The notes under the pieces are model-generated. The model saw nothing but the letters and a program-made list of their open reading frames with translations. It had not been told where the DNA came from and made no database searches. From NCBI GenBank assembly GCA_905178155.1, contig CAJINV010000023.1:586289-650288 (forward strand): DNA of 64,000 bases, written 5' to 3'. This document shows positions 35,901 to 47,900 of the stretch, one piece after another (positions within the stretch are counted from its first letter, which is position 1; every line of letters starts with the position of its first letter). Origin of the DNA: Amoebophrya sp. A120 (Eukaryota; Sar; Dinophyceae; Syndiniales; Amoebophryaceae). The position numbers and the translations under genes were made by a program.

Positions 35901-38900
35901 GGGCGAACACAGCTTTGCAAAGACACCGGCGCAGGCTTCTGCGAGTATCCTCAAAAAAACCGTCCCCCCCCTCGTCGTTTTGTTCTCTTTTTGATTTTGT
36001 GAAGAAAGACATTGAATTTTCTCTTTGCTTTAATTTGGTCTTTTGCGGACATTCTTGCTGCTTGGTCACGGTGTTCGATTGGGTAGATGTTCCCACGACT
36101 TGTATTTGGGTGTATGAGTCGGCGTGCTCTAATCAGCATGGGTTGTCATCCGCATGGGTCTGACGAGTTGTCATGCTCTAATCAGAATAAGGTGGACATG
36201 ATTTTCTTATGCGGCTTTGATAGTCGAGCACGGCTACATTACAGCGCGTCTAAAGTTATCGTACGGAGTTCGCGATGTGAAGCTTCTGGATTTATTCTTG
36301 TCTAACAGATTTCCCATCTCGGCCTTGGGGTGGGGACGTTTTTATGCAGGACAGCACCGGAGACTCGATCACCACAACGGACAAGGAGAAAGAGTGCAAT
36401 GCCATCACCAGCGGCACATTGTTATCGTAAGGAAAAATCCCCCCTCCCCATATCAAAGTGGAAATCTGTGATGCGGGACTTGTGTACACAAATCGGGTTT
36501 GTCTTGCAGTAGGGGACTGCAGGCAGATACACGGCCGGAGCAGTGGCGTTTTGGTGTAGGCGCCTAGCAAGGCAGGCGTGTCCTCTGTAGGGGGCCACAC
36601 AGCATTACAAATTGCCTGCAAAACGCGGCGGAGTCTCTGCATTTGCCTTCCAGCAATGGGGAGGCGATCTGTGGCCGCAAATCAGCATCACAACTTTTCG
36701 CCAGTATCCTTTTTTGGTATGGGGAGGGGGGATTTTTCCTCTCAACAATTGTGTGAAACGCTCGTCTACGACGCAGGGGCGGGTGTGAATCGGTTCAGAT
36801 ATCACGAAGACACAGCGGAGGATGCAGTAGGACAATATGGGACCGCGACGATTGACTGTCGTGCAGATGCTTCGGATATCAAAATGAAAAATCCCCCCTC
36901 CCCATATCGAAATGGAAATCTGTGATGCAGGATTGGTGTACACAAATCGGGTTTGTCTTGCGGTAGAGGACTGCAGACAGATACAAAGCCCGGAAAGGGG
37001 TGGCCTGGGGTAGGCACTTAGCATGGCAGACGTCTGCCCTAGTAGCGTAGCAGCGTTACAAATCGCCTGCGACACCCAGCGGAAGCCCTGGCTTTGCTCT
37101 CTTGCAAGACAGACCCGATCTGTGACCAGTGGCCACAGATCGAGTCTGTCTTGCAAGAGAGCAAAGCAGCATCACAAATTTTGAAAAGCACGCCTTTGCC
37201 ATATGGGAAGGGGGGATTTTTCCTCACAATATGGGACCAGCAAAGCGGGCCGATACACGGGAGGTACGTAATAATCGATCTTCCGGACGCAAGCCAAACT
37301 CAAAAGCGGAAACTAACCCTCCACGGTGTGAGAGTTTTTGGCTCGGGCACCACCACCACAACGACGACCACTGCCACGTACGACCTTTCGCACTTAGTGC
37401 TTGGATATGAAATGCAAAAATGTCTGGGTCTGGAAGAGTGTGAACTTGTCATGCAGGTTTTCCATGACCCTTGAGGTCTGGAATGCGGGACCTAGCATGA
37501 CAGAGTCTGTGAGGTCTCTTTCATGCCTCTCCTGCGTGAGAAACTCCCTCCCAACTTGGTCGAAAGTGGACAGCTTTTGGCACTCATGCAACACAGGTTT
37601 TTGCATGATTCGGATTTAGCATGACAAGTTGCAATCTTCCACACCCAGACATTTTTGCAATCCATATTGGAGTTTCCGTTTCGACGAATTCCACCGCATT
37701 TCCGACCGAGCAAATAATGGATTCCAAACTGAACACTTTCGGCGAAACAGGCGACGAGACGAGTGCTACCAGATGTCCCTGGATTCAAGCTGATCTTGGC
37801 GAGTATTCTAGGTAAAAGTGACCCAAATTTTCCATATAGTCAAGATAGGTAATTTGCTACACAAATTATCCATAAGTTTGGAGCATTGCGCATGACAAAG
37901 TCGGGCTCGTAGTGCACTCCGGTTTGGCGAGTGCAACCGCGTCACGAATCAACTACCTTGTCCTGATTCATCGAGCATGACAAATCCGAAAAGAGCAGAT
38001 GAAAAAACCGCTCTTCATGATGTGGCTCCTGCACATAAGACCACACAACATTTTATTTTAGGCGTGCAGAGTTGCATGACAACTCTGGGGTAGTCGTGGG
38101 GACGTTTTTACACAGGATACAGAGTCAAAGGTCGTTACAAAGGTGGTTGTCACCCTTCCCTTCGGTCCCAGCTTTCAGAGAGCGCGACGGGTTTTTTTCA
38201 ACGGAACTGATTTGAATAACGTCACAGATGTAACAGCAATGTCAGTATTGTGGGGAAAAATCCCCCCTCCCCATATTGAAAAGGCAAACTTCGAAAAATT
38301 TGCGTTGCTGATTTGTGGCCACAAATCACATCTGTCTTGCAAGAAGACAAGGGCAGATGAAGCTTCCGCCCAATTGTGGAAGCTATCTGTCATCCTGTTT
38401 GGCCTAAAGGCGGGCAGCCGTTGGCAATGCTGAACAACTAGACCCAAACGCCTCTACCTAGGCTGGGGATCTGGCCGCAATGCCTTCCTGCAATACAAAG
38501 CTGATTCGTCGTGGTCACAAATCAGCAGCACAAATCTCCTTTTCGATGTGGGGAGGGAAGATGTTTCCTTACAATAATTTGGTGAAGTGGAGAGCGGAGG
38601 ACTACGCGTTGTGGTGACAAGTCGAGGCCTATTGTGGGGAAAAATCCCCCCTCCCCATATCGAAACGGTATGCTTCTGGAAATTTGTGATGCTGATTTGT
38701 GACCACAAATCCAGTCTGTCGTGCAGGAGGGAAAACGCAAGTAGGAGTCTGGAACTTTATGCAGGCGATTTGTAATGCTGTTGCGCTGACATGACAGGCC
38801 TCTGCTATGCTAAGCACCTATACCAGAAGACCTTCCGCAGGCTTAGGCTTTGCCTGCAGTACCTCGCTGCAAGACAGACCTGATTTGTGTACACAAATCC

Positions 38901-41900
38901 AGCAACAGAAATTTCCGTTCCAATATGGGGAGGGGGAATTTTTCACTTTGATAAGGCCGCACCGCAGCAGAGCTGGGTGCCGCCGACGGTTGCCCCACGG
39001 TCGCGCTGGAAGTTTGCGAGACCATTTCTTACGACAACTATGGCACGCAAGGCGGCGACGGCCTTGACCGGTTCGCTGATGATGCAGAGGGAAAATTTTT
39101 TGCCGATGCAAAAGCCCTTCAGAACGCAGCTGCCGAAAATTTCCAAGAGAGGACTTTGACAGTGCTGTGTCCTGGAAAGCAGGGGCAGTACGTGATCGTG
39201 GAGCTCCCCGGGACGGAGGAAAGTCACAGGCGGGTCCTGGCGGTGAGTGACTTGCGCATTTTCGGAAATACCGTAACGCAGGCACCTGTGCCGCTTGCAT
39301 TTAGCTTGGCGGACGTCGAGACGGCGTGTGCGCAGGAGGGTGCTACCAGATTTACGGGGAGGTCTTACAGCCTCGGAACCGGGCAGGGGCAAGGTCAATT
39401 TGTCATTTCTGGGAACTTGAACGAGATGGAGTGCATCGGTCTGTGCGCGCGCAACGCAACCTGTGCTGGTTTCGTCTATGACACGTCCATTGTTGACGCC
39501 GGCAACGACAACTGCGCCGTGCGATCACTATCAAATGCAGAAATGTCTGGGTCTGGAAGAATGCAACTTGTGAAGCTGCATTTGAATGTCTGAAAAATTT
39601 GTATTGCATGAGCAGCAAAAGGATTCTAGTTTTTGCTACGCGGGGTGGGCATTTGTCATGCGGAAAAGGCATCAAAAATCCCTCAAAAAACCTGTGCTGC
39701 TAGGCCATGCATCACAGACATCATGGCGTATGCAAACGGTGCATGACAAGTCTCAGAATCTTCCAGACCCGGACACTTTTGCATTTGACAACCACTACCG
39801 CCGAACAAGTTGCAGAGCGGCGACTACGACCTTGAGACGGCGATATCAAATCTAGAAATGTCTGGGTCTGGAATCTTGTGATGCTGGGTGGCGTCTCATA
39901 ATGAGGCCACAAATGCTGGCTCAGCATGACAAGTTTCTGAGCTTCTAGGTGTTGCCTATTCTGCATGACAAACTGCGTTTCTGAATCACAGAAAAACAGC
40001 GCTCCTGGGTAACGTGCATGACAGATTTAAGAGTCATGCCAGATAAACATGCATTCTTCCAGACCCAGACACTTTTGCACTTGATAGGCGACTACCAATG
40101 ACCAAGTCCTATACGTGATGACGGAGGCCTGCCGAAACCTACGCAAAGAAAAAAGTGTTGCAGTTAGTCCACACTGTGTTGCACCACATGCAAGACAGAC
40201 AACCTCTGTCATGTACGAAATGCTTTATTTCAGCTTCGTTTCATGTTCTCCCTTTTATTTTATCTCTGCAATGCAAGTTTTTTCTGTGATGCAGAGCAAG
40301 TTTGTAATGTATTGCTGATGATCTAACAAATATGTCACTGTAACTACACTTTTTTCGTGGGATAAAGTCGTGCATTAAGTTACTTCGGGAAGGACGATCT
40401 ACATAACCGAGCTGGTCTATCCTGAGTAAAAACGGGGCCCGCACCCCATAGTCAATGATTGGGAACTCTGCAACGCAAATCTAGAAGTTTTGGGAGTCAC
40501 GCATCACATGCTTTGCGCTCTATTGTGCGGGCACGTTTTTAGAAAGGATAGTCGCATCAGAAAACCATCTTTCTTTATCCTGTTTACAGCGTTATACAAA
40601 TTCTCAAACAGGATTGCAAATGCCTAAATGTTCCTGTAATTGCAGATGTGCATGACAACTCTGGGGCGGCGGAGACGTTTTTTATCAGGATATGGTCAGG
40701 TAGTTGTACAGGCGACAAGTGTGGTATCCAGGAAAAAAAGTGTGTAAGTGTAACTTTGTAGGATGAGTAGAATTACAAATTCGTTTTGGATCTACAGAAA
40801 AAACCTGTCATGCGCAGTTAGTATCTAATACTAGCTCAGCGAAAACACGTATGGTCTGAGCCTCTGACGCAGGCACATCCAGCATGACAAGCGTGACTGT
40901 TTTGCATCACCCCCAACACAAAGTTTTTTCCTTGCATATTGGGGCGGCGCATCAGCTGAGCTGCTCGACTCGAACTCCGGCACAGCCGCGGCGACTTCTA
41001 GCGGTGCCTCCTCCTCCGCTCGCTTATGCATTGCAAAGATGTCTGGGTTGTCAAGAATGCAAGGTTTGTTGCCATGCATGGCTGAGGACACGAGAGAAAT
41101 ATTCGACCTGTCACGCCTAGTGAGATGGAGCACTCTCTCCTTGTGCTTGTCACACAAGAATAAATGCAATTTGAATGTGTGGGTTAATTCAGAAAACACA
41201 ATATCTAACAGCCGAGAGACTTGTCGTGCGTGGCTCTGGGCAGGGGGCTTCTTTTTACCAGCATCCACACATTACCAATAGCATCACAAATCTTCAGACC
41301 CAGATCGATATTTGCTATCCATATTTATGCGCATGGTTCCAAATAGACTTAGGCGAGCCAGTGATAGTTTCCTCGCTGAAGCTGACCGTTTCTAGCACAT
41401 TAGAAGACCTCCGGCGGCTTCTCTTCGACACCAATTTGGACGCAAGCGCTGCTTGGAACGCGTCGTCGACTCCAGATATTACAAAGACACGTGCCCCACA
41501 CCCGGGAGTTGGAAGTGTTTCTGATGCATAAGGTTTTCTAATGAACAGCATTTTCTCTATGCATGGAAGCACTATGAGTCTTTCTGATGGAGAATCTACC
41601 CACGCAAGGCATCTTTTACGTAACAGGCCCGGCTGGTGTTGAGCTCTTTTGCAACGCAAATCTTTGCTATTCAGCAATCAAAATTTGTGTTGCTAGCACA
41701 TTCAAAACGGCGCATATTTCCAATCGGAAGCTTTGCAATACAAATGCTTCCAAGTTCCGGGATGAGGGTACTTTTCGTCCTGATACCGGAGAAAGATGCT
41801 AATAAGAACTTAGGTTTGCGCATAGCACTGACCAATACCCCGCGTATATGGAAGCATCAGGATCGAAATCGACAAAGTTGAAAATGAAAAAACTTGTATA

Positions 41901-44900
41901 TGCATAAAGTGCAGAGCACAAAAAGCCTGTATTAGAGAGCAGACTGCAGGTGAGGCCTATTGTAAGCGTGTTTAGGGGGGGAAATAGAGCTGCGAAGGAG
42001 CACGACAAAGACAGCCTTCTTTGCCCCAAACAGAATAACAGATTAGGTATGGATGCTGCCAAAATTTGTCATGCGCCGATCAGAAACTGGGTTCCAACTG
42101 GCCGGCATTTTATGCATCATGACTACAAATCATTTCGACATTGTCAATTTCGATCCTGACACTTCCATCGCGTAACGATCAGACAGTCAACGACGACACA
42201 TACTGCCCCACGCTAGGCTCAGAATATCCACTGCAGATATATTCGGGTCTCGAAGCATGCGCATGTTTGTCATGCATCTTTTGGACCACGCAAATAGTCT
42301 GAAAGTCGAACGCGCGCAAAATAAGCATTGGAGGATTTATTGCACAGGCTTCTTCATCATGCCTGTCTCGCATGAACAGAAATTTGCTATTTGAATTTGT
42401 GTATAGCAAACAGTAGACAGCGTTTGGCGGTCATGCAACACAGATTTTCATGTGGTCGCGATTGAGCATCTCAAATTCGGTTCTTTCCAGACCCAGGCAG
42501 ATTTGCATTTGATACATTAGTCTGCGAAACCATCAAGACCGGGGAAACTAACCCTACCGAGCGCTTAAGCGGTGGCCGCTTCCCTAAGGTCTCCCCTACC
42601 GAGGCCGCCGCAACGGTGATGTGCGGCCGCAGAATCGGACGCTACGTGATCATTGAGGGTGCTTCTGCGACCGACGACAAGCGGTATTGTGAGGAAAAAT
42701 CCCCCTCCCCATAGCGAAAAGGTATGTTTCCAAAAATTTGTGCTGCTGATTTGTGGCCACAAATCAGATTTGTGTTGCAAGAAGAAAAGCGCAGCGGCTT
42801 CCGTGCCATTGTGGAAGCGATATGGCATGCTGTTGAGCCTAGACAGCACGAGCAGCCGACGTTTGCAATACTAAACAACTAGACCCATCAGACGCCACTA
42901 CCTAGGCTGAGGATCTGGTGGCCGCAGTGACTTTCTGCAAACAGGGCGCACTTGTGTACGTAAATCCCGCAACAGCAACTTCGTTTTGATATAGAGAGGA
43001 GGGATTTTTCATTTTGATGGGAGGGCTTTCAGCATCAACGACGTAAAAGTGTACGGGGAAACGACAACAACGACCACCCCGGCTCCCTGCAATTTGGAAG
43101 AGTACTGCTTGGCTGAACGTATCCTGAGGAAAAACGACGCCCACATCCCATCGTCAGGATGTTGGAAATGAAATCAGCTAGACAAATCAACGAGCTTTGG
43201 TTGTTGCGCATGACAGACTTGGGCTCGCAATGTAGTCCGACCTTTAGCTAGTGCAGTAGCAGCACAGATCTAGCATATGACGCTGATTTGAGCATCACAA
43301 AAAATCTAAAAATACAATTAGAAAATGCCTTGCATGGGTCTCCGCATGATGAGAATGAACATTGAACAGCATGGGCCTGCAGAATTGCATTACAACTCTG
43401 CCGGGGTCTGGGCCCCTTGTTCACCCGGGATAGCACGAAGCCCATATAAAGTTGACTGGGCGAGCATTTATGATGGCTTCGGCACGACGTATTCCGACAG
43501 CTTCTGGTATCCCGGCTATGTCTACGAGACGAACGCAGCAGATAGTGCGGCGATCGTATCCACGGAGAGTTTGTACAGTGCCAACATTGATAACAGCTTC
43601 GAAGCGAAGGAAAGCGCGGACTTCGCAGCTGGGTCTGCCTTCACATATATCAAAATGAAAAATCTTCCCACCTCCCCATATCTTCAAACGGAAAATTTGT
43701 GATGCAGATTTGCGATCACAAAGCGGCTTTTTCTTGCAGAAACAAGGTGAAGGCGTACTTTGCTGGGCCTGTTTGGGTTCCTAGCGGTCGTCTAGCTCTC
43801 TAGCACGATGGACGTAGCTGCGGTAGGCTAAATGGCATTACAGATAATTGCCTGCCCAGTACTGCCTTTGGCTCTTGCTCCCCCAGTGTGCAAGACCAAG
43901 GCACTTGTGTACACAAATCAGCACCAGCACAGATTTTCGTGGTGGTGCTTTTTCAATATGGCGTGAGGGGATTTTCCCGCACAATATCAGACGAAGCTTG
44001 GATCTACCCGACGAACGAAGACGCACACCTATCACCACGAAAAGCGTCAACGCCCCGAAAGTTGCAAAAGTTTCTCATGCAGAGTTTCCAAATGAAAACT
44101 TCTTCTTTTTGTCGTGCATGAAAGGCCTATGAGTCTTTTCAGTGCAGAACCTAGACGACGCAAGGCATCTGTCGCATCACAGGCCCGGCAATTGTTGCTA
44201 GGTTCTTTTGCAACACAAATTTTAGCTCTTCAATGCTGATATTTGCAAGAAGGGAAATATTTTCATTGGGGAGGTTTGCCAAGTTCTGGGGTGAACGCAT
44301 TTTTCATTGTAATCAAACCGCAAAGAAATTTTCGGCGGCACAGCCAAGGGCTTTTATCTCATTCGTGCTGAAGGGACCGGGGACGAGGAGTACATATGAA
44401 ATGCAAATATGTCTGGGTCTGGAAGAATGCAAGACTTGTCATGCAGATTTTACACGACCCATGATGCCTGTAATGCATCACCTAGCATCACAGATTTTTA
44501 GAGGGCTTCCTAATGCCCGTTCCGCATGAGAAATGCCCTCTCCATGTAGCACAAACTGGGCCCCTTTTGATGTTGCTGTTCATGCAATACAGATTTTCTT
44601 AGAATGCAGAGACAGCATCACAAGTTGCAACCTTCCAGAGCCAGACATATTTGCAATGCATAGCACAATAAGGAGTGCAAAACTGTCTCTGAGGACTACA
44701 ACTACCAGCCGGGTCCTGGGGAAGCCAGCAAACTCGATCCAGCCAATCCGTACGTGCTCCACGTCGGATATACAAGCACTTTCAGCACCCTCTGCATTCG
44801 ATTCGGGCAGTGGACGCACGTAGCGGCGACCGTCAGTAGCAATGCGGGCAACTCCCCGTATACGGTCGTGCTGTATTTAAACGGTGAGGTATCCACTCCA

Positions 44901-47900
44901 AATGTGTCTGGGTCTGCGAAAGAGTGCCACGTTTCTCATGCTCGGCTAGCATGACTCTCATCGATCTGTCATGAACGTTACCTAAAAGCGCCTTTTTTCT
45001 GTCATGCAGTTTGTCGTGACTCTGATTCTGTCAGGCACTCCTGTGAGGTGCTCGTGATTCTGATTTTTCTCCATCCAGCATCACAAGTTTCATCTTGTTT
45101 CAGACCCAGGTATACTTGTAGTACTTGACGGGCACGACATTGGCTTCAAACTGTGCTGTCGTGCATGTTGCGGAAGAGCGCGACTCTTTCGTCACGCAAG
45201 AACGAAATTTCTCATGCGCGCCAGATAAACATTGCTGTAGAAAATTTGTATAAGCTCCTGCTTCTCCTGCTATTCGTGTCTCTCTGCTCGAAAATTTCCG
45301 AAATTAACAGTATGACAACTTTCCAGACCGAGGCATATGTGCATCGCATAGGGAGAGGTGCAACGAAATACCAACGTGGTCTTATCCAGTGCCGATATGT
45401 CTGGGTCTGGAAGAAAGCAAGGTTCGTCATGCATCTCGTGGACCACAAACATGCTCTGGAATGCACCCAGCAGCATCATGAATTTTGCACGAGCTCCTTA
45501 ATGCCTAATCTCGGATGCGAAGTTTACCTTTTCCGTGGCGAGAACTGGGTAAATTTTGCGGTTCATGCAACATAACAGATATTTGATTTGTACGATTTAC
45601 ATTTAGTATGACAAGTTTGGATCCTTCCAGACGCAGCCATATTTGCACTGCATAGGACACGCCGGTAGTTATTAGTACCCAGGAGACCATGTTTCCGGCG
45701 GCTCTCGGGCAAAGCATTGGGGGCGGTTTATCCTATGTAAAAACGTCCCCACCCCAGAGTGAAAAATGGTCAGAACAGCCCCCCGACCCGAGCCTGCGGG
45801 ACCCCGAGAGCAGAAGGCCTCAGCCCCCACAATACGCGCCTCGCAGTAGTCTCGATTGATATGTGGCCACATTATTTATATTTACGTACTTCACCTACGT
45901 CATTCTCTCCTTTTTAACTTCAACAAAGTTCGAAACTTCTCTGTGTCTTAATTTTGGTCTTTTCCAGTACATAAAACACCCCAGAGTGAAAAATGTGGAC
46001 TTTGCAACGCGAATCCAGAGGGTCCGCTTTTTGCGCATGACAAGTTTGGGTGTCTAGTCGTGTAGTCGTGATTGACTAGTAGTGAAGCCGCATCACGAAT
46101 GTAGTTCCTTATCCTGACTAGAGCATGCCAAAGTCCCGGACAGCATGAGAAAATGCTGTTTATGGGACTGCGCATGAGAAAAAATCATTTGACAGGTATG
46201 CAGATTTGCATGACAACTCTGGGGAGGTGGGGACGTTTTTCCACAGGATACGGCTTCCTCGATTCTGACGAGAGGATTTTCAACGTTCGGGCGTGGAATA
46301 CCGTGCGAACCGAGGCACAGATTCGTATTCCCCGTAAGACCGTCCCCACCCCAGCGTTGTCATGCGAGTTTGCATGCCTACAATAATTCTCATGCGTGTG
46401 GCGCTGGGTGCGGGTGTCCACTACATGATGATGATGATGATGATGATGCGTAGCCACATGAGAGCCGTTTTCTCGTGCTGTTTTGAAATTTGTCATGCCA
46501 TTATGAGCGCAAGGTGATTAATGTCGACTGCGGCTGCGCTAGTCGACCTGCACCACGCTACAGATAGAATGCGTCACTCCCAAAACTTCCGGCTTTGTGT
46601 TACAAAACCCCCAACTTGACTTTGGGAAGGTGGGGACGTTTTTATAGAGGATAGTTCGCCGCTACGCGTTAGCCGTCCGTGCGGACCAAATAGACACGAC
46701 CACAGGTCTGGCTTGGTGGTTCCCACTCCAGAAGAGCTTGAACTCGACCGTCAGCGCAGAAACAACTGACACATCAGGAATTGTTTCCTCCTTTCCAAAC
46801 ATAACGGCCGTCGCTAGCACACTGGCGCATACAATGCTGGCAACGCAGTCTTGTGAGGCAGCAGATTCCTGCAGCGGCTTTCTTGGGTTGCCGGAAGAGC
46901 CAGCGCGACCGTCGCAGTATATCACCGCAGACGAGGCGAAGCGGAAAAGCTTTCGCTACTGTGTCTACTCTGACACTATGGATTGCAAATATGTATATAT
47001 CTGGGTTTGGAAAGTTGTAATGCTAAAAGTGAATGGTAGGCGCACCGCAAACGCAATAAGCATTCAAGCATTACAGATCTCTCAAGTGCTACGTGTTGGA
47101 TACTTGGCATGGTAAACTGTGTTTCTGCATGACAGGTAAGATGAACTTTTCCTGCAGCACAACATGCGTCACAGAGTCTCGTCCTCGTGTGTGTCATGTC
47201 CTCAGATTTGCATGACAATAAAGCTAGCAATCTTCCGGACCCAAACAACATGTTTGCATTTGATAGACACCATCCCGGACGATTGCTGCGATGCTGTCGC
47301 GCAAGTGCGTGACCAGTGCTACGAGAAGACGCAGGTTGTTGGTCTCTGCTCGCCCGTATGCATTGCAAATATCGGTCTGGGTCTGACAGGATCCAAACTT
47401 GGTCTGCTAAAGAATCTGAATTGTGATGATGAAGAAACCTGTGTTGCAAGCACCGCAGAAGTTTTTACTCATTTCTTGCCAAACAAAACCAAAAGGCAAT
47501 AAAGCTCTGATGCGTAAAATGCACTTGGAATCGAATGCAGATAAATTTGTTATGCTTCTGGGTGCCTCCCCACCATCTCTGTGATCCACGAGAGACATGA
47601 CAAACCTCACACTCTTCCAGATCCAGGCATATTTGCATTTGATGGGCCGTAGCAAACAGCAACGAATTTCCGATCTCTATCAACTGTAAAAATGTCTGGG
47701 TCTGGAACATTCCGACACTTGTCATGCACGTTTTGCATGAGCCCTGATGTCTGTGATGCATGCCCTAGCTTCACAGATTTTTTCGGAGCTTCTTGATGCC
47801 TATTCCGCATGACAAATGCCCTCTCCGCGTAGCAAAAATTACATTCCTTTTGGTACTCATGCAATACAGATTTTTCTGGAATCCAAATGCAGCATGACAA

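Larger units (their letters stand above)
34363..37345 (+). other. F5/8C-fucolectin-like module 2
   Basis: Begins LRCPWFQLDLGEGGQYVS, contains GLRVYVSNAGRTQLC, and ends TIDCRAD, HGRYVIIDLPDASQ, LTLHGVRVFG. It is followed by a run of Thr codons that acts as a linker. Confidence 0.6.
37672..39270 (+). other. F5/8C-fucolectin-like module 3
   Basis: Begins TRCPWIQADLGESKVV and ends LCPGKQGQYVIVELPGTEES then RRVLAVSDLRIFG. In other modules the Arg before CPW is kept. Retaining the left 5-mer at neighbouring introners gives this Arg, which supports the excision rule. Confidence 0.6.
40944..43070 (+). other. F5/8C-fucolectin-like module 4
   Basis: Begins ARCAWFQIDLGEPVIVSSLK and ends MCGRRIGRYVIIEGASATDD, then AFSINDVKVYG and a Thr-rich linker. 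The ELPG element is diverged (EGAS). Five introner families (A, G, J, A, C) interrupt it. Confidence 0.55.
43438..46325 (+). other. LamG (concanavalin-like) module
   Basis: Spliced sequence contains FTYEAWIYPTNED, KEIFGGTAKGFYLI, FGQWTHVAATVSS, TVVLYLNGEEV and SDERIFNVRAWNTVRTEAQI. This is the order of strands seen in LamG/LamG-like jelly-roll domains, with the conserved QWTHVAAT and LYLNGE elements. Confidence 0.7.
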
